DNA of 14,884 nucleotides from an uncultured Muribaculaceae bacterium (GTDB lineage: Bacteria; Bacteroidota; Bacteroidia; Bacteroidales; Muribaculaceae), in contig CAJUBC010000053.1 of assembly GCA_910584545.1 (NCBI GenBank), forward strand, positions 1 to 14,884. The letters are read 5' to 3'. Of this stretch, positions 6,661 through 13,474 are shown piece by piece. The notes below the pieces were generated by a model. It made no database searches and was not told the DNA's origin. It was given only the letters and a program-made list of their open reading frames with translations. The first letter of the stretch is position 1, and every line of letters begins with the position of its first letter. Position numbers and translations under genes: made by a program.

Positions 6661-8130
6661 TTATGCCGCTGTGAGGGTGGGATTGGCTGATTTCATGCCG
6701 GAGTACCAGCGGCTGAAAAGCCATGTCAGGAACGCAGTGGCACTCAGGCCTATTCCGAGCGACAGTCCGTAGCTGAACCGATAGCCGGTAAGCGGTTCGG
6801 TAATAGCGCCGAATCCTTCCGGAGCGAAGAATATGTATGTCACTGTCACGCATGTCATGAACATGGCGGGAAGCAGCGTTATAACATACATTTTGTGGTG
6901 ACGTGCCAGCCATACGGTGATGGTCCAGAGCGTGAACACCGAAAGCACCTGGTTGCACCATGCGAAGTAGCGCCACAATGCATCATACGGCATAAGCATG
7001 ATCACGAAGCAAAGCAGGAAAATGGGCACCGATATCATCAGGCGCTTCACGATGGTCTTCTGTTCCATTCCCATGAAGTCGGCGGCGATGAGACGTGCAG
7101 AGCGGAGGGCGGTGTCGCCGGAGGTGATCGGCGCGGCTATGACGCCTAAGATGGCGAGTACGCCTCCGAAAGCTCCCAGCCATCCTTTTGAGATGTCATT
7201 GACAAGAATGGCGGGGCTGCCGTTGCCGAGAGCTTCCTGAAGCTGGTCGTAACCACCGGTAAATGCGATTGCAGCTGCCGCCCATATCAGGGCGACGATA
7301 CCCTCGGTGACCATAGCTCCGTAGAACACGGGACGCGCGTATTTCTCATTTTTCAGGCAGCGGGCCATCATAGGCGACTGGGTGGCGTGGAACCCGGAGA
7401 TGGCACCGCATGCTATCGACACGAACATCATCGGGAAAATCGGATTGGCCTCCGGGTCGGCCTTGTGGTTGTAGAATCCTTCCCACATCTCGGGCATCTG
7501 CGGCGCGTGGACATACAGCATGGTCATTATTCCCAATGCCATGAACAGGAGCGCTATGCCGAATAGAGGATAGAGCTTGCCAATAAGCTTGTCGATGGGG
7601 AGTAATGTCGCGAGCATGTAGTAGGCGAAAATCACCACGATCCAGAACATCTTGTCGAGGCTGTTCGGAGTGAGCATCGCAAGCAGGTCGGCAGGATTAT
7701 AGACGAAGACTGCTCCGACGAGAATCATCAGCAGCAGCGCGAACACGCGCATCACGGTCTTGATCTTCGAACCGAGTTCGGCACCGACGATCTCAGGCAG
7801 AGAAGCGCCGTTGTTCCGCAGCGAGAGCATGCCTGAAAGGTAATCGTGTACCGCTCCGGCGAATATGGTGCCGAACACAATCCACAGAAACGCAGCCGGT
7901 CCGTACATCACTCCCATTATCGCTCCGAAAATCGGACCGAGTCCGGCGATGTTGAGGAACTGGATCAGGAAAATTTTCCATGTGGGGAGAGGAACGAAGT
8001 CAACGCCGTCGGCATGGGTATGTACCGGAGTGGTGCGCGACGGGTCCTGCCCGAAAACTTTTGAGACGAACTTGCCGTAGGTGAAGTAGCCCGCGATCAA
8101 CACCGCGAGTGCGATTGTAAAGGATATCAT
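6661..8130 (-). CDS. cstA: Carbon starvation protein CstA-family transporter
   Basis: A polytopic inner-membrane protein of the CstA family, whose members import pyruvate or peptides when carbon is limiting. Family blocks are clear: FLNIAGLGPIFGAIMG (58-73), AGAVHDYLSGMLSLRNNGASLPEI (91-114), CGAISGFHATQSPMMAR (241-257) and GVIAAPITSGDTALRSARL (329-347). About a dozen hydrophobic segments span the protein, and the short tail ends in ANPTLTAA. At 489 residues it is the short form common in anaerobes; E. coli CstA is about 700. It is the middle gene of a leftward operon: the PD40 gene ends 54 bp upstream and the PHP gene starts 4 bp downstream. No own promoter box is seen in the 54-bp gap, which holds only a small bulged hairpin (8146-8162). 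The family is certain; the actual substrate is not readable from sequence. Confidence 0.94.
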   Translation of the reverse strand: MISFTIALAVLIAGYFTYGKFVSKVFGQDPSRTTPVHTHADGVDFVPLPTWKIFLIQFLNIAGLGPIFGAIMGVMYGPAAFLWIVFGTIFAGAVHDYLSGMLSLRNNGASLPEIVGAELGSKIKTVMRVFALLLMILVGAVFVYNPADLLAMLTPNSLDKMFWIVVIFAYYMLATLLPIDKLIGKLYPLFGIALLFMALGIMTMLYVHAPQMPEMWEGFYNHKADPEANPIFPMMFVSIACGAISGFHATQSPMMARCLKNEKYARPVFYGAMVTEGIVALIWAAAAIAFTGGYDQLQEALGNGSPAILVNDISKGWLGAFGGVLAILGVIAAPITSGDTALRSARLIAADFMGMEQKTIVKRLMISVPIFLLCFVIMLMPYDALWRYFAWCNQVLSVFTLWTITVWLARHHKMYVITLLPAMFMTCVTVTYIFFAPEGFGAITEPLTGYRFSYGLSLGIGLSATAFLTWLFSRWYSGMKSANPTLTAA

Positions 8131-8145
8131 ATAAGTGTTCTGTAT

Positions 8146-8162
8146 GGCAGGATTCCCTTGCC
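8146..8162 (-). other. Small bulged hairpin between the PD40 gene and cstA
   Basis: GGCAGG (8146-8151) pairs with CC-T-TGCC (8156-8162) with one bulged base and a 4-nt loop. There is no U-tract, so it is at most a weak attenuator or mRNA-stability element setting cstA expression relative to the upstream gene. Confidence 0.25.
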
Positions 8163-8184
8163 TGAAGTTGTATTTGATTCTCAG

Positions 8185-9423
8185 TTATTTCCCCTCTGCG
8201 CGATAGACTTCAGAGCGGAGTTTGTCTACCTCTACGCGTTCGCGCTCCGTGTCGGACTCGAGACGCTTGATCTTCATGCCGGTTGATTCGCTCGGGGAGT
8301 CATAATATTTCCTCCGGAATTCGGATAGATTCGACAGTTTTTCATCGAGGCTCTTCTTTGCCGCCATGTATTTCTTCATCATGGCGCGTGCCCCGGCATT
8401 CCTGAAATCTTTGTACTCGTAATAGATTTTTCCGTTTCTCATCGGGAATACGAAATCTATGGTTTTTTCTGTCGGCATTTCCGGGCTGATTTTCCTGATT
8501 TCCTCAAGAAGGTTGTCATAGTTGCTCTCGGGGTCCTGGGTCATGATGATGTCGTCGACGCGGGCGAAAGCGGTGAGGTTGTCGTCATCGGGCGAGTAAT
8601 TCTTGCGCATGTCGTTCACTTTGAACAGATACACCGTCAGCGAGTCTCCGAGCTGTTTGCGGTCGGTGGCCCACCAGCCCACGCCGTTGAGTTCGTCGAC
8701 GGCGAGCAGATAATCGTCGTATGGTGAATTGTAAGGCATGCCGAGATTCTGAGGTTGCAGGAATTTTCCATCGGCGGCGTCGCGTGTGGCAACCATAATG
8801 TCGTATCCTCCCATCGAATTGTCGCCGTTGTCCGAGTAATATAGTGTCACGCCGTCAGCCATCATGAAGGGATAGGCCGCGTCACCCTCTTCCGACAGTT
8901 CATCGTCGAGATGTGCCGGGGCATGCCAGCTTCCGTCAGTGAGCCTGATGGCCTCCATCAGCCGGTAGACTCCCGCAGAATCGGGTTGTGCCCAAAGCTT
9001 GTAGTCGCCTCCTTCGTTGGTGAACACATAATCCACGCCATCGGTGTCCGCCCCTTTGGGAAGCAGCGAGCCGTCACCCAGATAACCGGAGGATGAAGGG
9101 AGAAGATAGTTCTTGAAGAATGTCTTTTTCGGGACTGTGATGCTGTCGATTATCTCTATTTTCTCCACTCTCTCGAGGAAGTTCTCGGCCATGGTCAACT
9201 GTCGGTTGTACAGGTCGAGGGTCTCGAGGAATTCGGACGAGGCCCTTTTACCGGCTTTCTTGCGGGCGTTGGCATAGTGCTCGGAAGCTGTGTCGAAGTC
9301 ATACTCCATGTATGCCTTGCGGCCTCGGTCAAGCAGTTCGTCGGCCGCTGTCTGGGCCTGCAACGGTATTGACCAGAAGGCGAGCACAGCCGCCGATATG
9401 GTGAGGATATTCGATTTTTTCAT
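8185..9423 (-). CDS. Exported TPR / PD40 beta-propeller protein with coiled-coil tail
   Basis: A 412-residue envelope protein of unknown precise role. The signal peptide is clear: MKKSNIL, a hydrophobic stretch, and LQAQ-TAAD at 21-28. A TPR-like helical segment follows (27-95; ELLDRGRKAYMEYDFDTASEHY). A PD40 propeller core comes next; its best repeat is GVTLYYSDNGDNSMGGYDIMVAT (191-213), followed by a second at about 228-252 containing YDDYLLAVDE and WWATDRKQ. Residues about 345-412 are charged and helical, consistent with a coiled coil. Bacteroidetes proteins with this TPR-PD40 order often end in an OmpA-like peptidoglycan-binding domain (as in PorE of type IX secretion); that domain is absent here. 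It has its own strong promoter (9445-9475) and is the first gene of the cstA operon. A periplasmic or outer-membrane-associated scaffold is a reasonable inference. Confidence 0.85.
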   Translation of the reverse strand: MKKSNILTISAAVLAFWSIPLQAQTAADELLDRGRKAYMEYDFDTASEHYANARKKAGKRASSEFLETLDLYNRQLTMAENFLERVEKIEIIDSITVPKKTFFKNYLLPSSSGYLGDGSLLPKGADTDGVDYVFTNEGGDYKLWAQPDSAGVYRLMEAIRLTDGSWHAPAHLDDELSEEGDAAYPFMMADGVTLYYSDNGDNSMGGYDIMVATRDAADGKFLQPQNLGMPYNSPYDDYLLAVDELNGVGWWATDRKQLGDSLTVYLFKVNDMRKNYSPDDDNLTAFARVDDIIMTQDPESNYDNLLEEIRKISPEMPTEKTIDFVFPMRNGKIYYEYKDFRNAGARAMMKKYMAAKKSLDEKLSNLSEFRRKYYDSPSESTGMKIKRLESDTERERVEVDKLRSEVYRAEGK

Positions 9424-9444
9424 TTTCGATGGTCAGATAATCTG

Positions 9445-9475
9445 CAAAAATAACGAATTTTAGTGATACTGCAAA
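9445..9475 (-). promoter_or_regulatory. Promoter of the PD40-cstA-PHP operon
   Basis: Read on the minus strand, TTTG (9472-9475) is followed by a 19-nt spacer and TATTTTTG (9445-9452). Both boxes match the Bacteroidetes consensus exactly. The start would be near 9439, only about 16 nt upstream of the ATG. Confidence 0.75.
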
Positions 9476-9578
9476 TAAAGAAACAGATTACATCCCCATT
9501 TTCCTTATATATGAATAGGTGTCCTTCCCCTTTTTACTCTTTTTTTGCACAGATTAAGGGATTTTGAGAAAATTTTGT

Positions 9579-9586
9579 TAACTTTG
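9579..9586 (+). promoter_or_regulatory. -7 box of the etfBA-acyl-CoA dehydrogenase operon
   Basis: TAACTTTG matches TAnnTTTG exactly and is followed by C. The predicted leader is about 80 nt. It contains ATGCC-N9-GGCAT (9595-9613) and a perfect palindrome CATTATAATG (9611-9620). TTTG occurs at 9563-9566, but the 12-nt spacing is too short for a standard -33 box. Confidence 0.6.
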
Positions 9587-9671
9587 CATAGATTATGCCC
9601 ATATCACAGGCATTATAATGGACAGTGTCTTAGGATAAAATCGGAAAAATATTACAAACAATTTAATAGAT

Positions 9672-10541
9672 ATGAGTCTTAATATCATTGTATTGGCCAA
9701 GCAGGTGCCCGACACTCGCAATGTCGGCAAGGATGCTATGAAGGCCGACGGCACAATCAACCGTGCCGCGCTTCCGGCCATATTCAATCCCGAGGACCTC
9801 AATGCGCTGGAGCAGGCTCTCCGGCTCAAGGAGATGTATCCGGGTACGAAGGTGACATTGCTCACTATGGGACCGGCCCGCGCCGCCGAAATCGTGCGCG
9901 AGGGCCTTTACCGCGGAGCCGATGGCGGTGTCGTGCTCTCCGACCGTGCTTTTGCCGGCAGCGACACTCTCGCCACTTCTTACGCCATCAGTGCCGCTGT
10001 TCGCAAGATTGGTGACTATGACCTGATTATCGGTGGCCGTCAGGCCATCGACGGCGATACCGCTCAGGTTGGCCCGCAGGTGGCTGAGAAACTCGGCCTT
10101 CCGCAGGTGACTTACGCCGAGGAAATACTCAAGGCTGAAAACGGCGAGGTGCTTGTGCGCCGCCGTATCGAGAGCGGTGTGGAGACCGTGAAGGCTCCTA
10201 TGCCGGTTGTCGTGACCGTAAATGGTTCCGCAGCCGAATGCCGTCCTCGCAACGCAAAGAACATCCAGAAATATAAATATGCCGCTCTTCCATCTGAAGT
10301 CGCTTCCGACGAGGCAAAGAAAGAACTCATCGAAAAGCGCCCGTATCTGCAGATAGGGGAGTGGAACGCGGAGACCGTTGAGGCTGACCTCTCGCAGTGC
10401 GGGCTCGCAGGCTCCCCAACAAAGGTGAAGGGAATCGAGAACGTGGTGTTCACCGCCAAGGACGCACGCCGCGTGGAAAACAGCGACGAGGAAATCGAAA
10501 AACTCGTCAAGGAACTAATAGCCAACCATACCATCGGTTGA
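9672..10541 (+). CDS. etfB: Electron transfer flavoprotein, beta subunit
   Basis: The smaller ETF subunit, which with EtfA carries electrons between acyl-CoA dehydrogenases and the respiratory or bifurcating machinery. It opens with the canonical MSLNIIVLAKQVPDT. Other family blocks are INRAALPAIFNPEDLNALEQAL (29-50), LTMGP (64-68), the strong GGRQAIDGDTAQVGPQVAE (121-139), and LGLPQVTY (141-148). At 289 residues it is longer than the usual 250-270, mainly from a tail after about 205. etfA starts 14 bp downstream, so the subunits are co-translated. In anaerobes such pairs often bind two FADs and bifurcate electrons; that is possible here but not proven by what I can see. No Shine-Dalgarno sequence precedes the ATG, as is usual in this phylum. 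Confidence 0.95.
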   Translation: MSLNIIVLAKQVPDTRNVGKDAMKADGTINRAALPAIFNPEDLNALEQALRLKEMYPGTKVTLLTMGPARAAEIVREGLYRGADGGVVLSDRAFAGSDTLATSYAISAAVRKIGDYDLIIGGRQAIDGDTAQVGPQVAEKLGLPQVTYAEEILKAENGEVLVRRRIESGVETVKAPMPVVVTVNGSAAECRPRNAKNIQKYKYAALPSEVASDEAKKELIEKRPYLQIGEWNAETVEADLSQCGLAGSPTKVKGIENVVFTAKDARRVENSDEEIEKLVKELIANHTIG

Positions 10542-10555
10542 TAATCTGAGATATT

Positions 10556-11587
10556 ATGGCAACAGACAAGCATAATCTTATAGTATATTGCGAATATGAG
10601 GATGGAAAGGTGGCCGATGTCAGCCTCGAACTCCTCACCAAGGGCCGTCAGCTCGCCGACCGTCTCGGAATCAAACTCGAGGCTGTGGTGGCTGGCGACA
10701 ATCTCAAGGATATCGAGAAGCAGGTACTCCCTTACGGAGTGGATACACTCTACAAATTCGAGGACAGGCGACTCTATCCCTATACCTCTCTTCCGCACGC
10801 GTCGCTGCTCATCAATCTGTTCAAGGAGAAGGAGCCGCGCATCGCGTTCATGGGAGCCACCTCTATAGGCCGTGACCTCGGTCCGCGCGTATCCTCCTCG
10901 CTCCACAGCGGACTGACCGCTGACTGTACCTCTCTCGAGATCGGCGACCACACCGATGCCAAGACAGGCCAGGAGTACAAGGACCTGCTGCTGCAGATCC
11001 GTCCGGCGTTCGGCGGAAACATCGTCGCGACCATCGTCAATCCCGAGTGCCGTCCCCAGATGGCCACGGTGCGCGAGGGCGTGATGAAAAAAGAGGTCAG
11101 GGATTCCAACTACACCGGTGAGGTCATCAACCTGAGAGCCGATGACTATACCAAGCCCGAGGATTACGTGGTGGAAGTGATAGACCGCCATGTGGAGAAG
11201 GCGAAACACAATCTCAAGGGAAGCCCCATCGTGGTGGCCGGCGGATATGGAATGGGCAGCAAGGAGAACTTTCAGTTGCTCGAACAGCTGGCCGAAGTTC
11301 TCGGCGGCGAAGTGGGCGCGAGCCGCGCCGCCGTCGATGCCGGATGGGCCGACCATGACCGTCAGATCGGCCAGACCGGTCTCACCGTGCGTCCCAAGCT
11401 CTACATTGCCTGCGGTATTTCAGGTCAGATACAGCACATCGCCGGTATGCAGGATTCCTCCATCATCATCTCGGTGAACAATGACCCCGACGCCCCGATC
11501 AACACAATCGCGGATTATGTCATCACCGGCAATGTGGAGGATGTGGTGCCGCGCCTCATCAAGTATTATAAAAAGAATACCAAATAA
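10556..11587 (+). CDS. etfA: Electron transfer flavoprotein, alpha subunit
   Basis: The FAD-binding ETF subunit. The C-terminal FAD domain has the full signature: TGLTVRPKLYIACGISGQIQH (275-294), GMQDSSIIISVNNDPDAPI (298-316), then ADYVITGNVEDVVPRL (319-334). Upstream are GGYGMGSKENFQLLEQLA (229-246) and AVDAGW (259-264), typical of the domain that cradles FAD. The N-terminal half is the nucleotide-fold partner of EtfB, with FMGATSIGRDLGPR (98-111). At 343 residues it is of normal size. It sits between etfB and the acyl-CoA dehydrogenase gene, its likely redox partner. The stop codon is followed at once by an RNA hairpin (11588-11607). Confidence 0.96.
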   Translation: MATDKHNLIVYCEYEDGKVADVSLELLTKGRQLADRLGIKLEAVVAGDNLKDIEKQVLPYGVDTLYKFEDRRLYPYTSLPHASLLINLFKEKEPRIAFMGATSIGRDLGPRVSSSLHSGLTADCTSLEIGDHTDAKTGQEYKDLLLQIRPAFGGNIVATIVNPECRPQMATVREGVMKKEVRDSNYTGEVINLRADDYTKPEDYVVEVIDRHVEKAKHNLKGSPIVVAGGYGMGSKENFQLLEQLAEVLGGEVGASRAAVDAGWADHDRQIGQTGLTVRPKLYIACGISGQIQHIAGMQDSSIIISVNNDPDAPINTIADYVITGNVEDVVPRLIKYYKKNTK

Positions 11588-11642
11588 CCGGGATTTCGCA
11601 ATCCTGGAGCGGCGCGCATTGCTTTGCATAGCGGGCGGCCGC
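11588..11642 (+). other. Intercistronic hairpins between etfA and the dehydrogenase gene
   Basis: The 72-bp gap contains two inverted repeats. CCGGGATT (11588-11595) pairs with AATCCTGG (11600-11607) around a TCGC loop. GCGGC (11609-11613) pairs with GCCGC (11638-11642) around a GC-rich loop with a smaller GCA/TGC stem. No U-tract follows, so termination is unlikely. Roles in mRNA processing or stability, giving different subunit and dehydrogenase levels, are plausible. Confidence 0.5.
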
Positions 11643-11659
11643 AATAACCAAGATTAAAA

Positions 11660-13360
11660 ATGGCTAATTACTATAATGACAATCCGGCACTCAGGCACTA
11701 TCTCAACCATCCGTTGATGGAGCGGATAGTATCTCTCAAGGAGAGAGATTTCGCCGATGCCGACAAATATGATTACGCACCCCTCGATTTTGCCGATGCC
11801 ATGGATAGCTATGACAAGGTGCTCGAGGTAGTTGGCGAGATCTGCGGCGACATCATCGCCGCCAATGCCGAGGATGTGGACCATGAGGGACCTCGTGTGG
11901 AGAACGGCCACGTGATCTATGCCGAAGGCACGAAACGCAACCTCGAGGCCTGCCGTAAGGCCGGTCTCATGGGTATGGCTATGCCCCGTCGTCTGGGTGG
12001 TCTCAACTTCCCCATCACTCCCTACATCATGGCGGCCGACATCGTGAGTCGCGCCGATGCCGGTTTCGAGAACCTCTGGGGTCTGCAGGACTGTGCCGAG
12101 ACCATCTATGAGTTCGCCGACGAGGCGCAGAAGGAGAAGTATATCCCCCGTGTGTGTGCGGGAGAGACCATGTCGATGGACCTCACCGAGCCTGACGCCG
12201 GTTCCGACCTCCAGAGCGTTATGCTCAAGGCTACGGAGCGTCCCGACGGTACATGGGTGCTCAACGGCGTGAAGCGTTTCATCACCAACGGTGATTCAGA
12301 TATCCACTTAGTGCTCGCCCGCTCTGAGGAGGGTACGAAGGATGGCCGTGGACTCTCCATGTTCATCTACGATAAGCGCAACGGCGGCGTGACCGTACGT
12401 CGCATCGAGAACAAGATGGGTATCAAGGGTAGCCCCACATGCGAGCTCGTCTACAAGGATGCCCCCGCTGAACTCGTCGGGTCCCGCCGTATGGGTCTGA
12501 TCAAATATGTGATGGCGCTTATGAACGGTGCGCGTCTCGGCATAGCCGCGCAGAGCGTGGGTCTGAGCGAGAACGCCTACCGCGAGGCTATCGCATACGC
12601 ACGCGACCGCAAGCAGTTTGGCAAGGCAATCATCGAGTTCCCCGCCGTAGGCGAGATTCTCTCGGTGATGAAGGCGAAGCTCGATGCTTCGCGCGCGTTG
12701 CTCTACGCTTGCTCCCGCTTCGTCGACATGTACAAGGTATATGATGACATCGCAAAGGAGCGCAAGCTTTCCGTTGAGGAGAAGAAGGAGGCAAAACAGT
12801 TCAGCCGCCTCGCGGACGCGTTCACTCCGCTGGCAAAGGGTATGACTTCGGAATTCGCCAACCAGAACGCCTACGACTGCATCCAGATCCACGGCGGTTC
12901 TGGCTTCATGAAGGATTACGCCTGCGAGCGCATCTATCGCGATTCGCGCATCACATCCATCTATGAGGGTACGACTCAGCTTCAGGTGGTCGCTGCGATC
13001 CGCCACGTCACCACCGGTACATACCTTGGCTGGATCAACGAGCAGAGTGCCAAGGAGTGTCTCCCCGAGGACCAAGCCACGAAGGGTACTCTCGAGTTCA
13101 TGACTCAGCAGTATGCCGCCGCAGTGGAAGCCGTTACCGGAGTGGAGGATACCCGCTACGTCGACTTCATGGCGCGTCGCCTTGTGGAGATGGCCGGTTA
13201 CATCGTGATGGGTTATCTCCTTCTCGAGGACACCACACGTTGCGCCGACTTCCGTCGCTCGCTTGAGGTATTCGTGAAATACGGTCAGGCCGAGGTGGCT
13301 AAGCATGCCGACTTCATCTCCAATTTCACTCCCGACCAGCTCTCCAACTATACATTCTGA
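11660..13360 (+). CDS. Large acyl-CoA dehydrogenase with extra C-terminal domain
   Basis: An FAD-dependent dehydrogenase that oxidises acyl-CoA to enoyl-CoA (or works in reverse), passing electrons to the EtfAB encoded just upstream. Core motifs are present: MSMDLTEPDAGSD (171-183, FAD/substrate region), GVKRFITNGD (203-212), NGARLGIAAQSVGL (289-302), YARDRKQFGKAI (313-324), QIHGGSGF (409-416) and YRDSRITSIYEGTTQLQ (426-442). Glu436 is the likely catalytic base. At 566 residues it is about 180 longer than butyryl-CoA dehydrogenases. The extra length is a charged helical insertion at about 355-382, an N-terminal helical domain, and a C-terminal domain after about 450, as in the long acyl-CoA dehydrogenase subfamily. 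The substrate cannot be read from sequence. It ends the etf operon before a strong terminator. Confidence 0.94.
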   Translation: MANYYNDNPALRHYLNHPLMERIVSLKERDFADADKYDYAPLDFADAMDSYDKVLEVVGEICGDIIAANAEDVDHEGPRVENGHVIYAEGTKRNLEACRKAGLMGMAMPRRLGGLNFPITPYIMAADIVSRADAGFENLWGLQDCAETIYEFADEAQKEKYIPRVCAGETMSMDLTEPDAGSDLQSVMLKATERPDGTWVLNGVKRFITNGDSDIHLVLARSEEGTKDGRGLSMFIYDKRNGGVTVRRIENKMGIKGSPTCELVYKDAPAELVGSRRMGLIKYVMALMNGARLGIAAQSVGLSENAYREAIAYARDRKQFGKAIIEFPAVGEILSVMKAKLDASRALLYACSRFVDMYKVYDDIAKERKLSVEEKKEAKQFSRLADAFTPLAKGMTSEFANQNAYDCIQIHGGSGFMKDYACERIYRDSRITSIYEGTTQLQVVAAIRHVTTGTYLGWINEQSAKECLPEDQATKGTLEFMTQQYAAAVEAVTGVEDTRYVDFMARRLVEMAGYIVMGYLLLEDTTRCADFRRSLEVFVKYGQAEVAKHADFISNFTPDQLSNYTF

Positions 13361-13376
13361 TAACTGTACCGATAAT

Positions 13377-13424
13377 AAAGAGTCCGTCGGGTTGCTTCCC
13401 TACTACAACCCGACGGACTCTTTT
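13377..13424 (+). terminator. Strong intrinsic terminator of the etf operon
   Basis: An 18-bp perfect stem: arms 13377-13394 and 13406-13423, with an 11-nt loop. The stem begins AAAGAGTCC and ends GGACTCTTT, and the run continues into TTTTAG. The A-run and T-run flanks suggest it could act on both strands. It lies 16 nt after the dehydrogenase stop. Confidence 0.9.
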
Positions 13425-13468
13425 AGTTATTAGACATTAGATACATAGATGTTAGAGCTTTAGATATA
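13424..13468 (+). repeat. Short periodic TAGA array
   Basis: TAGA occurs at 13431, 13438, 13446, 13453 and 13461, preceded by TAGT at 13424. The six units are spaced 7, 7, 8, 7 and 8 bp and are A/T-rich between. It lies between the terminator and the ATG of the next gene, where no standard promoter box is visible. Confidence 0.5.
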
Positions 13469-13474
13469 TGTTTT

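Noticed and set aside
10112..11356. 414-codon minus-strand open frame opposite etfB and etfA
   Set aside because: It is the antisense shadow of two confidently identified genes. Its translation is low in recognisable motifs, and codon bias in GC-rich coding DNA explains its length.
12308..13306. 332-codon minus-strand open frame opposite the acyl-CoA dehydrogenase gene
   Set aside because: It lies wholly inside a clear dehydrogenase gene and shows no signal, domain or promoter of its own.
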